Below are positions 37,332-46,497 of a stretch of DNA of 64,000 nt, piece by piece (the first letter of the stretch is position 1; each line of letters begins with the position of its first letter). A model generated the notes under the pieces. It was not told the origin of the DNA. It saw only the letters and a list, made by a program, of their open reading frames with translations, and did not search any database. The position numbers and the translations under genes were made by a program. This stretch comes from Candidatus Gastranaerophilales bacterium (GTDB taxonomy: Bacteria; Cyanobacteriota; Vampirovibrionia; Gastranaerophilales; Gastranaerophilaceae), in the NCBI GenBank assembly GCA_016280955.1, contig JAEEHV010000043.1:1-64000 (forward strand), read 5' to 3'.

Positions 37332-40211
37332 ATGAAGATTATAGAAGTAAGAGATGGTTTTTTAAAATTTGAAGCTGATAAAAGCATTTACCTTTCGTCT
37401 TTTATCCACGTTAAAGGTATGGAAAAAGTTTATATAGCTCAGGTAATTAAACTCAATTCCTTCGGAGAGCAGTCTGTTGCTGTTGCAAAAATGCTCTTCC
37501 TGTTTGAAAATCAAGAATTAAAAGCTTATGATAAAACCGAGCCCCCAAAAGATTCTGTAATAAAAGATTTTACTTCGGAAATTCTCAGTAACTCAATAAG
37601 ATTCAAAGATCCGGTAATTATAGGAAAAACTGCCGATAATTCAAATAATATTACAATAGATGCATCCGCATTTAATAAAAAAATGATGATTTGTGCGGAC
37701 ACAAAAATTTCTAATAATATACTTGTAAGAAATTTTACAAAACAATTTCTAAATCTTCAGAAAAAGGTTATAATCATTGATACCCTTGGCATTTTAGACG
37801 GCAAAAAATATATTGCCGGTACAGATTTTAAACTGCCTCTTGATGAAATATCTTTGGACTTTTTATACGAATCCTGTCTGAGTGATGCGACAGAGGACAG
37901 TAAAAAAACAATTATTGAGCTTTTTAATGAACTCAAAGAATATTCCAAATCGGTTGAATTTGTTCCGTTTGATGTTCTTAAAAATATCGTAGATAATATG
38001 GTAGACAAAGAACATGTGTTCAAACTTCTTGTTCTGAAAAATAAACTTTCAAAATATTCATCTATGGGATATTTCGCATCAAAACAGGAAGAAGTTAATG
38101 TATTAAATAAAATTATAAATTCCAATACCGCAATTTTGGATATTTCAAAACTTGATACACTCTTCCAAAACCGTTACCTGACATATATTTTCAGCAAGTT
38201 AAGCAATCAGAATAACGTTCAGGTATTTCTTGAAGCTGCAAATACTGTATCAAAAGCAAATTTAAAAACAGCTCTGTCTGACAACAGTTTATCAACAACT
38301 TTCATCACACACTCAAAATTCAAATATCTTAATGATATGAAAAGCATGTTTGATAACTTCATTGTTGAACCCTCAATAACAATAAATGAAGCATTTAAAA
38401 TTTATGACAATTTCCTTAAGGGAATGAAAGGAAATAGTTGTCTTATTACAGGAGAAGCAACTAATTATATTCCGATAGTTATAAATGTTCAGCCAATTGA
38501 CGAAGTTCCCGAAATAATCAAAACAGACAACCCTCCGGTTATATACGAAAAAGGTGATATTGAACCGGTTGATGAACCTGAAGAAGCTAATGAAAGTACT
38601 GAGTCGGAAACCGTAACGGAAACAGAAGCAGAAATAGAGCAGGGAGATGAATTTGAACAAGAACCTGAACAAGAGCAGGAACCGGAGCTGGAATCTGAAC
38701 AGGATTACGAAATAATTGAGATTGATTCTGAAGATTCTGAGAATGAAGTAAAACCGCAGCCATCACAGGAAGAAATAATATCTTCTATTGATAAAAAATC
38801 GGAAGATGCTATAGCTAAAGTTGCCGAAAATCTTGAACAACCTGAAAATATTGAGTTGTTTAATAATGAAAGCGATGAAGAAAAAGAACCGGAAGAATAT
38901 TCACCTGATGATGAAACAGAAGATTTCAATACAGAAACAGATGATAACAATACAGAAACGGATGATTTTTCAGAAATAGACAAAACCGAAGATATCGATG
39001 ACATTGACGAAGACGATGACAATGATGACATATATGATACGGTAACAGATGAAGAGCTGGAATTTGAAGAATATAATCCTGCTCAGGATAATACAGAAGA
39101 ATTTATTACAGATGAAGATGCTGTATTTGATAAAGAATTGGAAATCGTAGAATATGATTCCGAACAAAATACTGATTATCAGGAAGAATTCGATAATACA
39201 AACTCCGAACAAATTATTGAATTTGACGAAAGCGAAAATTCGGATAATTTGGAAGATGAATTATCTGCCGATATCTCAGATGTAGAAACCGACGATAATA
39301 CATACACAGAAGAATTTGACGAGCTTGAAAATGAAATTTCTTCCGAAGAAGAGTATGGTGAAAATTTTGAAGAAGACATTGAACCTTCTCAACAAACAAA
39401 CGATGCCGATAATGAGCCGGAAGAACTTGAAACCGAAGAAGAAGCTTTAATCAATACTGATAATGAAAATCTTATTGAAATTGAAAACAGTGACTTAGAG
39501 TTGGATGATATTGATTCAGAAAATGATAATCTGGAACAACAAAAACTTGCACAAATAGAAGCTCAGTTTGAGCAGCCGACTGTTATGCCGGTAAGCAATT
39601 CCGCTGATGATGCTGATGATTTCAGTGAAATAGTCGAATTAGACCCTTCAGAGGCAGATGAAAACGATATCGTAATTGATATGAGCGAAAGCAGCGAATC
39701 TGACGTTGTTGATGAAGAAGTAGAAAGAAAGATAATGGAGGATGTAGACAAGGTCTACACAACTTTAAAGAATGACAACCAAGATAATACAGAAGCTGTC
39801 GAAGATGAATATTCGGAATCTGACCTTGATTTAATAGATGAACTTAACAGTGAAGATACAGAAATTTTAGAAGATGAAAGTTCTGCCGAAATTGAAGAAT
39901 TACCGGAGGGTGATGGAATTCTTGACGACAGAGCATCAAAAGAAAGTATTGAAGAATTTAACTCTGAAATTCTTGAGAAAAAAGATTCTACCACACCAAT
40001 AGTTCCTGTTTATGATGCAAGTATTCCTCAGGAAGACATTGTTATGAGCGATCCTATAGAACAGGGCGATAATGTTTATCACGCAAAATACGGTAACGGT
40101 GTTGTCGAAAAAATGATTAAATACGGAAATAAATCACTTTACTCCATTAATTTTGAAAATATCGGAAGAAGATTGCTCGATCCTACACTCACAGAGATTA
40201 AGAAACAATAA
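37332..40211 (+). CDS. large acidic protein: HerA-like degenerate ATPase domain, acidic linker, PcrA/UvrD-type Tudor-like C-terminus
   Basis: This 959-residue protein has three parts. Residues ~1-400 resemble a HerA/DUF87-type ATPase in layout (an N-terminal beta-rich domain, VIIGKTADNSNN, a region where a P-loop would be expected but reads ICADTKISNN, a Walker-B-like VIIIDTLGIL, and VEFVPFDVL), so it is probably catalytically inactive. Residues ~405-895 are a very acidic Glu/Asp-rich low-complexity linker. Residues ~905-955 (GDNVYHAKYGNGVVEKMIKY) match the C-terminal domain of UvrD/PcrA helicases, which contacts RNA polymerase. The domain assignments come from motif memory, not a search. It is flanked by a dnaJ-like gene and an unknown membrane protein. 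Confidence 0.72.
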   Translation: MKIIEVRDGFLKFEADKSIYLSSFIHVKGMEKVYIAQVIKLNSFGEQSVAVAKMLFLFENQELKAYDKTEPPKDSVIKDFTSEILSNSIRFKDPVIIGKTADNSNNITIDASAFNKKMMICADTKISNNILVRNFTKQFLNLQKKVIIIDTLGILDGKKYIAGTDFKLPLDEISLDFLYESCLSDATEDSKKTIIELFNELKEYSKSVEFVPFDVLKNIVDNMVDKEHVFKLLVLKNKLSKYSSMGYFASKQEEVNVLNKIINSNTAILDISKLDTLFQNRYLTYIFSKLSNQNNVQVFLEAANTVSKANLKTALSDNSLSTTFITHSKFKYLNDMKSMFDNFIVEPSITINEAFKIYDNFLKGMKGNSCLITGEATNYIPIVINVQPIDEVPEIIKTDNPPVIYEKGDIEPVDEPEEANESTESETVTETEAEIEQGDEFEQEPEQEQEPELESEQDYEIIEIDSEDSENEVKPQPSQEEIISSIDKKSEDAIAKVAENLEQPENIELFNNESDEEKEPEEYSPDDETEDFNTETDDNNTETDDFSEIDKTEDIDDIDEDDDNDDIYDTVTDEELEFEEYNPAQDNTEEFITDEDAVFDKELEIVEYDSEQNTDYQEEFDNTNSEQIIEFDESENSDNLEDELSADISDVETDDNTYTEEFDELENEISSEEEYGENFEEDIEPSQQTNDADNEPEELETEEEALINTDNENLIEIENSDLELDDIDSENDNLEQQKLAQIEAQFEQPTVMPVSNSADDADDFSEIVELDPSEADENDIVIDMSESSESDVVDEEVERKIMEDVDKVYTTLKNDNQDNTEAVEDEYSESDLDLIDELNSEDTEILEDESSAEIEELPEGDGILDDRASKESIEEFNSEILEKKDSTTPIVPVYDASIPQEDIVMSDPIEQGDNVYHAKYGNGVVEKMIKYGNKSLYSINFENIGRRLLDPTLTEIKKQ

Positions 40212-40255
40212 CATTAACTGTATAATATTTTTGTAGCAAAAAAAATTTTTACGTT

Positions 40256-40283
40256 TTTTGGAATAGACATAATAATTCCAAAA
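40256..40283 (+). repeat. 9-bp inverted repeat next to the ribosome site of the 40294 gene
   Basis: TTTTGGAAT (40256-40264) and ATTCCAAAA (40275-40283) are perfectly inverted around a 10-base spacer. GAGG, the ribosome site of the next gene, begins at the next base. It could be an operator or an RNA hairpin that affects translation. A TATAAT upstream (40221-40226) would place it inside the leader. Confidence 0.6.
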
Positions 40284-40293
40284 GAGGTAAATA

Positions 40294-41409
40294 ATGCAAA
40301 TTACTCCAATCAATCAGGATAATACAAACTTTAAAGCACTCCACGTTACAAAGCAAGCTCTGAAAGCAATGGGAACTTCACGCAGAGCATTACTCAAAAA
40401 TCCGATAATAAAAGAAGCTGCCGATAAGTATGAGGTAGTCGTCAAACCCGCCAAAACATCCAGAAAAGTAAACCAAAATGCTAAATACAAAGGGCTTCAA
40501 TATGCCGGTGTTGCTTTAACATTTTCAGGTTTTATATGTAGTGGTGCAACAGCAGCCTTTCTCCACGGAACAGGCAGTCTTTACGGTCTTATGGGCGGCA
40601 TTTTAAGTGCCATAATCGGTCCGTTTATGATTTTTGCACCCAATTTACATAGCGATTGGTGCGAAGAACACAATGCAATGCTGATTCAGGCAGGTGAAAA
40701 TTTTGAGAACGATAAATTGTCAGGTCTAAAAACTAAACAGTATGAAATAGACGAGAATCTCCCAAGCTTAACAGCTGAGATACATAAACAAATTATGGAA
40801 GCAAAAATAGATAAAACCGATACAGATAATCTGTTTACAGCAGAAAATTATTTGGAAATGCTTAATGGACTTGCTCCTGATAAAAACACTTTAAATAAAA
40901 AAATCAATGAACAAGGTGATACGATTTTAACACAGTTCTTTGACGTTGTTCCCGATAAAAACGGAACTGCTTACAAACAAATTGTCAATATCCTGAAGAA
41001 TATTAAAGATATAGATTACAACCAAAAAGGAGCATTGGGAGTTTCTTGTCTTGAAAAAATTATGAACTCGGAAAACACAGAAGTATTGCCGTTAGTTAAA
41101 GATTTTGAATTTAATTATACTCCCGAACTTGAATTTGCATTTGCAAATATTCAAAATAAAAAATTTAAAAAAGAAATTTTGAAATTAAATATAAAATTCA
41201 ATGATATTTTGAATGCAGTTAAAATAAAATCAGACGAAGCATTGATGAAGCTTGAACCGCAACTGGATTCACCATTATGTAACAGAAATAAACTGGCAAA
41301 AGATATAGAAAGAACACTAAAAGATATGGAAGATCCTGTGTATGAAAATTGGTTTAAAAGCACTTATCTGAAATATATGAACACGGGAACTACGAATTTA
41401 ATTGATTAA
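40294..41409 (+). CDS. unknown two-pass membrane protein with TPI/NFK start
   Basis: This 371-residue protein has no recognised family. It starts MQITPINQDNTNFKAL, an ITPIN plus NFK pattern resembling the preferred start of the 31656-33524 gene (MKIASINN ... NISFK). Two hydrophobic segments (about 69-90, LQYAGVALTFSGFICSGATAAF, and 95-115, LYGLMGGILSAIIGPFMIFA) are followed by a helical soluble domain to the end. The ATG has GAGGT directly after a 9-bp inverted repeat. Confidence 0.76.
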   Translation: MQITPINQDNTNFKALHVTKQALKAMGTSRRALLKNPIIKEAADKYEVVVKPAKTSRKVNQNAKYKGLQYAGVALTFSGFICSGATAAFLHGTGSLYGLMGGILSAIIGPFMIFAPNLHSDWCEEHNAMLIQAGENFENDKLSGLKTKQYEIDENLPSLTAEIHKQIMEAKIDKTDTDNLFTAENYLEMLNGLAPDKNTLNKKINEQGDTILTQFFDVVPDKNGTAYKQIVNILKNIKDIDYNQKGALGVSCLEKIMNSENTEVLPLVKDFEFNYTPELEFAFANIQNKKFKKEILKLNIKFNDILNAVKIKSDEALMKLEPQLDSPLCNRNKLAKDIERTLKDMEDPVYENWFKSTYLKYMNTGTTNLID

Positions 41410-41469
41410 AGAATAAATAAAGTCATTTGTTACAAATATACTTAACTCCGTATATTTATCACCACCCAC

Positions 41470-41498
41470 TTGAAATATAAAAATCAGCATAATACAAT
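41470..41498 (+). promoter_or_regulatory. promoter of rpmE
   Basis: TTGAAA (41470-41475), exact 17-base spacer, TACAAT (41493-41498). The leader to rpmE is about 48 bases and includes TTGGAATCTTGAAGAAAGAAGG. Confidence 0.7.
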
Positions 41499-41553
41499 AA
41501 AATAGGTCGAAATATAGAATCAAGTTTGGAATCTTGAAGAAAGAAGGTTAATA

Positions 41554-41754
41554 ATGAAAGACGGAATACATCCTGATTATAAGAAAACCGTTATTAAATG
41601 TGTATGCGGTAACGAAATTGAAACAGGTTCGGTTGTAGATAATCTTACAGTTGAAATTTGTTCAAACTGCCACCCGTTCTATACAGGTCAGCAAAAAATT
41701 CTTGACTCAGAAGGACGTGTTGAAAGATTCAAAAAACGTTACGGTCAAAAATAA
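41554..41754 (+). CDS. rpmE: 50S ribosomal protein L31
   Basis: L31 (66 residues) binds at the subunit interface of the ribosome. This is the zinc-binding (C+) form: CVCG near residue 17 and [13 protein letters not shown] near residue 37 supply the Cys ligands, and the family phrase [11 protein letters not shown] ends the protein. The zinc-free paralogue used under zinc limitation was not seen here. The start has an AGAAGG site, and a strong terminator follows. Confidence 0.97.
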   Translation: MKDGIHPDYKKTVIKCVCGNEIETGSVVDNLTVEICSNCHPFYTGQQKILDSEGRVERFKKRYGQK

Positions 41755-41770
41755 CGATTATAAAAGATTA

Positions 41771-41803
41771 AAAAAGCTGCTTCTTAAGAAGCAGTTTTTT
41801 TAT
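41771..41803. terminator. bidirectional terminator between rpmE and the uracil-DNA glycosylase gene
   Basis: AAAAAGCTGCTTC and GAAGCAGTTTTTT pair around TTAA, with A and T runs on the two sides. It serves the convergent rpmE and uracil-DNA glycosylase genes. Confidence 0.85.
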
Positions 41804-42388
41804 TTACAACTTATCATATTCTCTTTTAATTTCCTGAATATCCTGCCACATAAGCCACTTTGGACTGCCTTTTTCTCGGGAGTCATTTCTCAGAAGATAA
41901 GAAGGATGAAAAATCGGCATAAGTTTTGCATCATGAACTATTTCACCGCCTTCGTACCATTTCCCCCTTATTTTTGTTATTCCGCCTACATTTCCTAAAA
42001 TAGACTGAACTGCAACATTTCCGCACAAAAGAATAATTTTCGGGTGAATTATATCAATCTGGGATTTCAAATATTCCCAGCAAGCTTCTTTTTCAGCAGG
42101 TTCAGGATTTCTGTTTTCAGGCGGTCTGCATTTTACTGTATTACAGATATAAACATCTCTTTTTCTTGTAAGTCCTACGGATTCAAAAATTCTGTCCAAA
42201 AGCTGTCCCGCTTTTCCGACAAAGGGCTTTCCTTCCTTATCTTCATAAAAGCCCGGAGCTTCACCGATAAGCATAAGTTTGGGGTTTGGAATACCATCCG
42301 AGAAAACAATATTATGCCTCGTTTCACCCAAAATACATTTGTGACAGTTTAAACAGTTTTTATAAACATTTTCCAGTTCTTCGTACAT
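41804..42388 (-). CDS. type-4 (Fe-S) uracil-DNA glycosylase
   Basis: This enzyme removes uracil from DNA to start base-excision repair. The 194-residue protein has family-4 motifs: GEAPGFYEDKEGKPFVGKAG around residue 38, CNTVKCRPPENRNP, and HPSYLLRN near the C-terminus. Cysteines near the start (CLNCHKC), in VKCRPP and in EACW fit the 4Fe-4S ligands of this family. The ATG at 42388 lies 7 bases after a TATAAT with no ribosome site, so the mRNA is probably leaderless. It is divergent from the Ski2-like helicase gene. Confidence 0.94.
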   Translation of the reverse strand: MYEELENVYKNCLNCHKCILGETRHNIVFSDGIPNPKLMLIGEAPGFYEDKEGKPFVGKAGQLLDRIFESVGLTRKRDVYICNTVKCRPPENRNPEPAEKEACWEYLKSQIDIIHPKIILLCGNVAVQSILGNVGGITKIRGKWYEGGEIVHDAKLMPIFHPSYLLRNDSREKGSPKWLMWQDIQEIKREYDKL

Positions 42389-42395
42389 ATAAGAT

Positions 42396-42401
42396 ATTAT
42401 A
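42396..42401 (-). promoter_or_regulatory. -10 box of the uracil-DNA glycosylase gene (predicted leaderless)
   Basis: TATAAT on the minus strand, 7 bases before the ATG at 42388. No convincing -35 and no ribosome site. Confidence 0.6.
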
Positions 42402-42439
42402 TCTCAAATAATATAAATGTTTTTAGTACTGCAAAATTA

Positions 42440-42448
42440 TGGTATAAT
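42440..42448 (+). promoter_or_regulatory. extended -10 of the helicase gene
   Basis: TGGTATAAT (TGnTATAAT) 20 bases before the helicase ATG, which has an AAAGAGGT site. This is the same form as the gatA promoter. Confidence 0.65.
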
Positions 42449-42468
42449 CAGAAAAGAAAGAGGTTTAT

Positions 42469-44766
42469 ATGTACGAATTCCCGTTTGAACTTGATGATTT
42501 TCAAAAAGAAGCTTGTGATTATATAACAGACGGAAAGAGTGTTGTCGTTTGTGCCCCGACAGGAGCAGGTAAAACAGTTATTGCACAGCATGCAATTCAT
42601 TGTGCTTTAGAAACAGGTAAACGGGTTTTTTACACAACACCCTTAAAGGCTCTTTCAAATCAAAAATTCAGCGATTTTTCAGAGCAATATGGTGCTGATA
42701 AAGTCGGTCTTCTGACCGGTGATACTTCTTTTAACCGTGATGCTCAGATTGTCGTTATGACTACGGAAGTTTTCAGAAACATGCTTTACGGCACAAATTT
42801 CGGTTCCGTAACAGATAACATGAAAGAGGTCCGGTATGTAATTTTAGACGAAGTTCATTACATGAATGACGAACAAAGAGGAACAGTTTGGGAAGAAAGT
42901 ATAATATACTGTCCAACAAATGTTCAGATTATTGCACTTTCTGCAACCGTTGCAAACGCTGATAAACTCACAGACTGGATTAATACAGTACATTCCAAAA
43001 CGGAACTCATTAATACTGATTTTCGTCCGGTTCCACTAAGGTTCTACTATTTTGATTCCTCTCAGCCGCATACAATTCTGCCTCTGTTGACACCGTCAGG
43101 TGCTTTAAATAAAAAAATCAAACCTGAAAAAAAACAATTCAGAAGGGGAAAACCTGTTTCAAAACGCAACACGGTAAAAGACGTTATAAGAGTTCTGCAC
43201 GATAAAGATATGCTCCCTGCAATATATTTTACTTTTTCAAGAAAAAAATGTGACGAGCAGATGGAACATTGTGCTGATTTATGTCTTGTTAGCCCAAAAG
43301 AACAGGAAGAAATCAGACAGATTATAGATGATTATATTGCAGAAAACCCTTATTTATACAAAAACAAACACATAGAATATTTGCTATTGGGAGTAGCCTC
43401 TCACCATGCCGGTTTACTTCCCGGGTGGAAAATTCTGGTTGAAAAACTTTTCCAAAAAGGTCTTATCAAAGTTGTATTTGCAACAGAAACACTTGCTGCC
43501 GGAATAAATATGCCGGCACGTTCTACCGTAATAAGTTCTATTAGCAAACGAACAGATTCCGGACACAGAACACTGACACCAAGTGAATTTTTACAAATGT
43601 CGGGACGTGCCGGAAGAAGAGGTATGGACGAAATAGGATATGTTACTATTGTAGGAACAGCTTTCCAAACTCCTGAAGAAGTAGCGGAACTTGTACTAAG
43701 TGATGCAAATCCGCTTGAAAGCAAATTTTCACCAAGTTATTCAATGGTTCTAAACCTTCTACAAAGATTTACGATAGAAGAAGCCAAAGAGCTTGTTCTT
43801 AAGAGCTTTGGCTATTTTTCATCAAATTCAAGGGTTGAGCCGCTGCTGAAACTACAAGCTGAAAATCAAAAATTAATTGATGAATGTAATTCTTTTAGCT
43901 GTTTCTGCAAACGTACTAATCAGGATTTACTGGATTACAATAAGGTAAGAGAGATTTACGTACAAAACCGCAGAACTTTTAAAGTTATCCAAAAGCAGGA
44001 AAAAAAGAAAAACAGACCGCTTAGCGAAGAAGCACAGGAATTTGGCAGACAGAATAAAATTATGCTTGATAAAATGCACGGCTACGAATGCGACACCTGT
44101 AAATTGTTTAAAAAACATATGAAAAGTATTGAGCTGCTAAACAGATATGAAGCAAAACAAAAACAGCTTACAAAAGAAATAGAAAAACAAAAAGATATAT
44201 TCTGGAACAGATTTTTGTCACATCGTGCAGTACTGGAAGAATACGGATATTTAAAAGATGATTACCCAAACGAACAGGGAATAATTATATCTCAGCTTCG
44301 CTCTGAAAATGAACTGTTTTTGGCACTGATAATATTTTCCGGATTACTGGAAGATTTGACACCTGCAGAATTAGCCTCTGTCATTTGCGCCATTACAACA
44401 GAAGATATGCGAGCTGACTTATATTCACAACTTCCATTCTCGCCAAACGTCAGAAAAAAATTAAACAAAATTAAAGATATTAAACGAGCATTAGAAAAGA
44501 AACAAAAAACATACGATGTTGAAGATCCGATGTATATAAACGGATTTTACTCACCTTTAATTGAGATGTGGGTAAACGGTGCAGAATGGGATTCAATAGT
44601 CGACGAAGTTGAGATGGGCGAAGGTGATATTGTCAGAACCTTTAAACGTGTAATAGACGTACTGCGGCAGTTGTGTACGATATCAGGTATTCCGGAGGCT
44701 TTGGCGTTTACTGCAAGAGAAGCAATAAACCTCATAAACAGAAGCCCGATTGATATTGATGGGTAA
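42469..44766 (+). CDS. Ski2/HelY-like DEVH-box helicase
   Basis: This 765-residue superfamily-2 helicase of the Ski2/Mtr4 branch is known in bacteria mainly from actinobacteria (HelY) and cyanobacteria and probably unwinds RNA. Motifs in order are APTGAGKT (I, about residue 30), TTPLKALSNQKF (Ia), the Walker-B-type DEVH, SATV (III) and QMSGRAGRRG (VI). A helical region with a CDTCKLFKK segment and a DSHCT-like C-terminus (about 600-755) follow. It is monocistronic after an extended -10 promoter, with ssb 75 bases downstream. Confidence 0.92.
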   Translation: MYEFPFELDDFQKEACDYITDGKSVVVCAPTGAGKTVIAQHAIHCALETGKRVFYTTPLKALSNQKFSDFSEQYGADKVGLLTGDTSFNRDAQIVVMTTEVFRNMLYGTNFGSVTDNMKEVRYVILDEVHYMNDEQRGTVWEESIIYCPTNVQIIALSATVANADKLTDWINTVHSKTELINTDFRPVPLRFYYFDSSQPHTILPLLTPSGALNKKIKPEKKQFRRGKPVSKRNTVKDVIRVLHDKDMLPAIYFTFSRKKCDEQMEHCADLCLVSPKEQEEIRQIIDDYIAENPYLYKNKHIEYLLLGVASHHAGLLPGWKILVEKLFQKGLIKVVFATETLAAGINMPARSTVISSISKRTDSGHRTLTPSEFLQMSGRAGRRGMDEIGYVTIVGTAFQTPEEVAELVLSDANPLESKFSPSYSMVLNLLQRFTIEEAKELVLKSFGYFSSNSRVEPLLKLQAENQKLIDECNSFSCFCKRTNQDLLDYNKVREIYVQNRRTFKVIQKQEKKKNRPLSEEAQEFGRQNKIMLDKMHGYECDTCKLFKKHMKSIELLNRYEAKQKQLTKEIEKQKDIFWNRFLSHRAVLEEYGYLKDDYPNEQGIIISQLRSENELFLALIIFSGLLEDLTPAELASVICAITTEDMRADLYSQLPFSPNVRKKLNKIKDIKRALEKKQKTYDVEDPMYINGFYSPLIEMWVNGAEWDSIVDEVEMGEGDIVRTFKRVIDVLRQLCTISGIPEALAFTAREAINLINRSPIDIDG

Positions 44767-44802
44767 ATAATAAGAGTAATATTATAAATTTAGCAATTCC
44801 AT

Positions 44803-44810
44803 GCTATAAT
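44803..44810 (+). promoter_or_regulatory. promoter of ssb
   Basis: TGCTATAAT (the T of TG is at 44802), extended -10; a weak -35 TTATAA lies 17 bases upstream. The ssb ATG is 31 bases on, with an AAAAGGAG site. Confidence 0.65.
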
Positions 44811-44840
44811 AGAGCAACAGATTAGGAAAAGGAGATATAA

Positions 44841-45176
44841 ATGAATACAGCAACTATCATCGGAAGAGCAGGGCAGGATGCCGAAATTAAATATTTTGAA
44901 TCAGGCAAAGTTAAAACAACATTTTCATTGGCAGTTAACCGTTATGATGCCAAAACAAAAACAGAAGTTCCTGATTGGTTTAATGTTGAAGTTTGGGATA
45001 AACAGGCAGAGTTTGCCGGTGAATATTTAAAAAAAGGCAGAGAAGTTGCTGTTGACGGAAGAATATCCATAAGCAAATGGACTGATCAGACCGGGGAAGA
45101 AAGAGAAAGATTTCTTATCGTTGCAAATCAAATCAGACTTTTGGGCTCAAAAAGAGATGCTCAGGAGCAAATATAA
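44841..45176 (+). CDS. ssb: single-stranded DNA-binding protein (short, no acidic tip)
   Basis: SSB coats single-stranded DNA in replication and repair. The OB fold is clear (MNTATIIGRAGQDAEIKYFE, then FSLAVNRYD, DWFNVEVWDKQAE and GREVAVDGRIS). At 111 residues it consists of the OB domain only: the disordered linker and the acidic DDDIPF-type tip that recruits partner proteins in E. coli are absent (it ends RDAQEQI). Short SSBs occur in cyanobacteria. It is followed 14 bases later by a four-carbon acid sugar kinase gene, probably in one mRNA. Confidence 0.93.
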   Translation: MNTATIIGRAGQDAEIKYFESGKVKTTFSLAVNRYDAKTKTEVPDWFNVEVWDKQAEFAGEYLKKGREVAVDGRISISKWTDQTGEERERFLIVANQIRLLGSKRDAQEQI

Positions 45177-45189
45177 GATTGGAATATAG

Positions 45190-46497
45190 ATGATTTTTAC
45201 AGACTTAGTTGGGATTATTGCAGATGATTTAACCGGAGCAAATGATACAGCTCTGCAGTTCCATAATCAGGGTGCAAAAACAAAGATTTTGCTGGATTCA
45301 GACTATACACCGGACAGAAAAGATTTAACAGAAGTTTGGGCTATTTCAAGCGAATCAAGAAACTGTAGTGCGGAAGAAGCTGTAAAACGGGTTACTGCCG
45401 TAGCAAACACTTTTATTAATAACTTTTCAATTGAATATTATTATAAAAAAATTGATTCTACACTCAGAGGCCATATTGCAACAGAAACACTTACACTGCT
45501 TGATATTCTTGAATACGATGCCGCGGTAATAATGCCGGCATTTCCTCAGGAAGGCAGAATAACAGTAGGCGGATATCATTTGTTAAAAGGGATTCCGATA
45601 GGCAGAACCGAAATAGCAATTGATCCGCACTCTCCTATATTGGAATCACATATACCCACACTGCTAAAATCACAACTTGACAATGAGCAAAAAGAACTTA
45701 TCGGAACTCTTGACCTGAAAACAATCATGAATGGAGCTGGTCCTATACTTATAAGGATAAATGAACTAATCAGAGAAGGCAAAAAACTTATTGTTGCTGA
45801 TTCAACCTCAATTACAGATATTGAACAAATTGCACTTGCCATAAAAAAATGCGATAAGAAAATATTACCGACAGGTACGGCAGCAGGAGCTCAGGTTCTC
45901 GGTAAGATATGGCTTGCCGACATAGAAAATCAGCCTGAAACAATTAAAATACCAAAATTACCGAAATTGATTATTTCAGGAACCGCAACACAAATTACGG
46001 CAGAGCAAATTACAAAACTTGAACAATCTGATGATTATGACAATGTAAACTTTATTCCGCTTGAAATCAGGGACATAGTTTGCGGTGTTGATGACGAACT
46101 TGTTTCAAGAGTTGTAACGAATCTTAAGAGCGGTGTAACGGTATGTATTCATACCTCTCACCTTATTACTAATTTTGACGGATTTTCTGACGATTCTCTG
46201 ACGGCAGAATTAACAAAAGAAAAACTTGCATCCATGATTACGGATTATCTTGCAGAACTAACAAAACAAATAGTGGGCGAGATTGAAGTTATGCTTATTA
46301 CACTTGGCGGAGAAACATCATACAAATGCTGTTCTCGTCTTGAATCAAAAATGCTTAGACTTATTGATGAAGTTTCACCGGCAATATCACTATGCTCAGA
46401 TGCTAACAATCAATGGATTGTAACAAAATCAGGTAATCTTGGCAAGAGTAAAACACTTATTGATATTCTTAATTATTTCGGATTTCATGAATGTTAA
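45190..46497 (+). CDS. four-carbon acid sugar kinase family protein (DUF1537 type)
   Basis: This 435-residue protein of the OtnK/DtnK family uses ATP to phosphorylate four-carbon acid sugars such as erythronate or threonate. The N-terminal substrate domain has the signature GIIADDLTGANDTA and YKKIDSTLRGH, and the C-terminal nucleotide domain has LITLGGETSYKCC. Usual neighbours (an isomerase, a PdxA-like dehydrogenase) are absent, so the true substrate is unclear. It starts 14 bases after ssb and overlaps the following PLD gene by 7 bases. Confidence 0.9.
   Translation: MIFTDLVGIIADDLTGANDTALQFHNQGAKTKILLDSDYTPDRKDLTEVWAISSESRNCSAEEAVKRVTAVANTFINNFSIEYYYKKIDSTLRGHIATETLTLLDILEYDAAVIMPAFPQEGRITVGGYHLLKGIPIGRTEIAIDPHSPILESHIPTLLKSQLDNEQKELIGTLDLKTIMNGAGPILIRINELIREGKKLIVADSTSITDIEQIALAIKKCDKKILPTGTAAGAQVLGKIWLADIENQPETIKIPKLPKLIISGTATQITAEQITKLEQSDDYDNVNFIPLEIRDIVCGVDDELVSRVVTNLKSGVTVCIHTSHLITNFDGFSDDSLTAELTKEKLASMITDYLAELTKQIVGEIEVMLITLGGETSYKCCSRLESKMLRLIDEVSPAISLCSDANNQWIVTKSGNLGKSKTLIDILNYFGFHEC

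Noticed and set aside
38373-39399. Minus-strand ORFs opposite the acidic linker of the 37332 gene, Ser- or Phe/Ile-rich
   Set aside because: They are shadows of the GAA/GAT-rich acidic codons; complement of that bias gives long open Ser/Phe frames. No ribosome sites.
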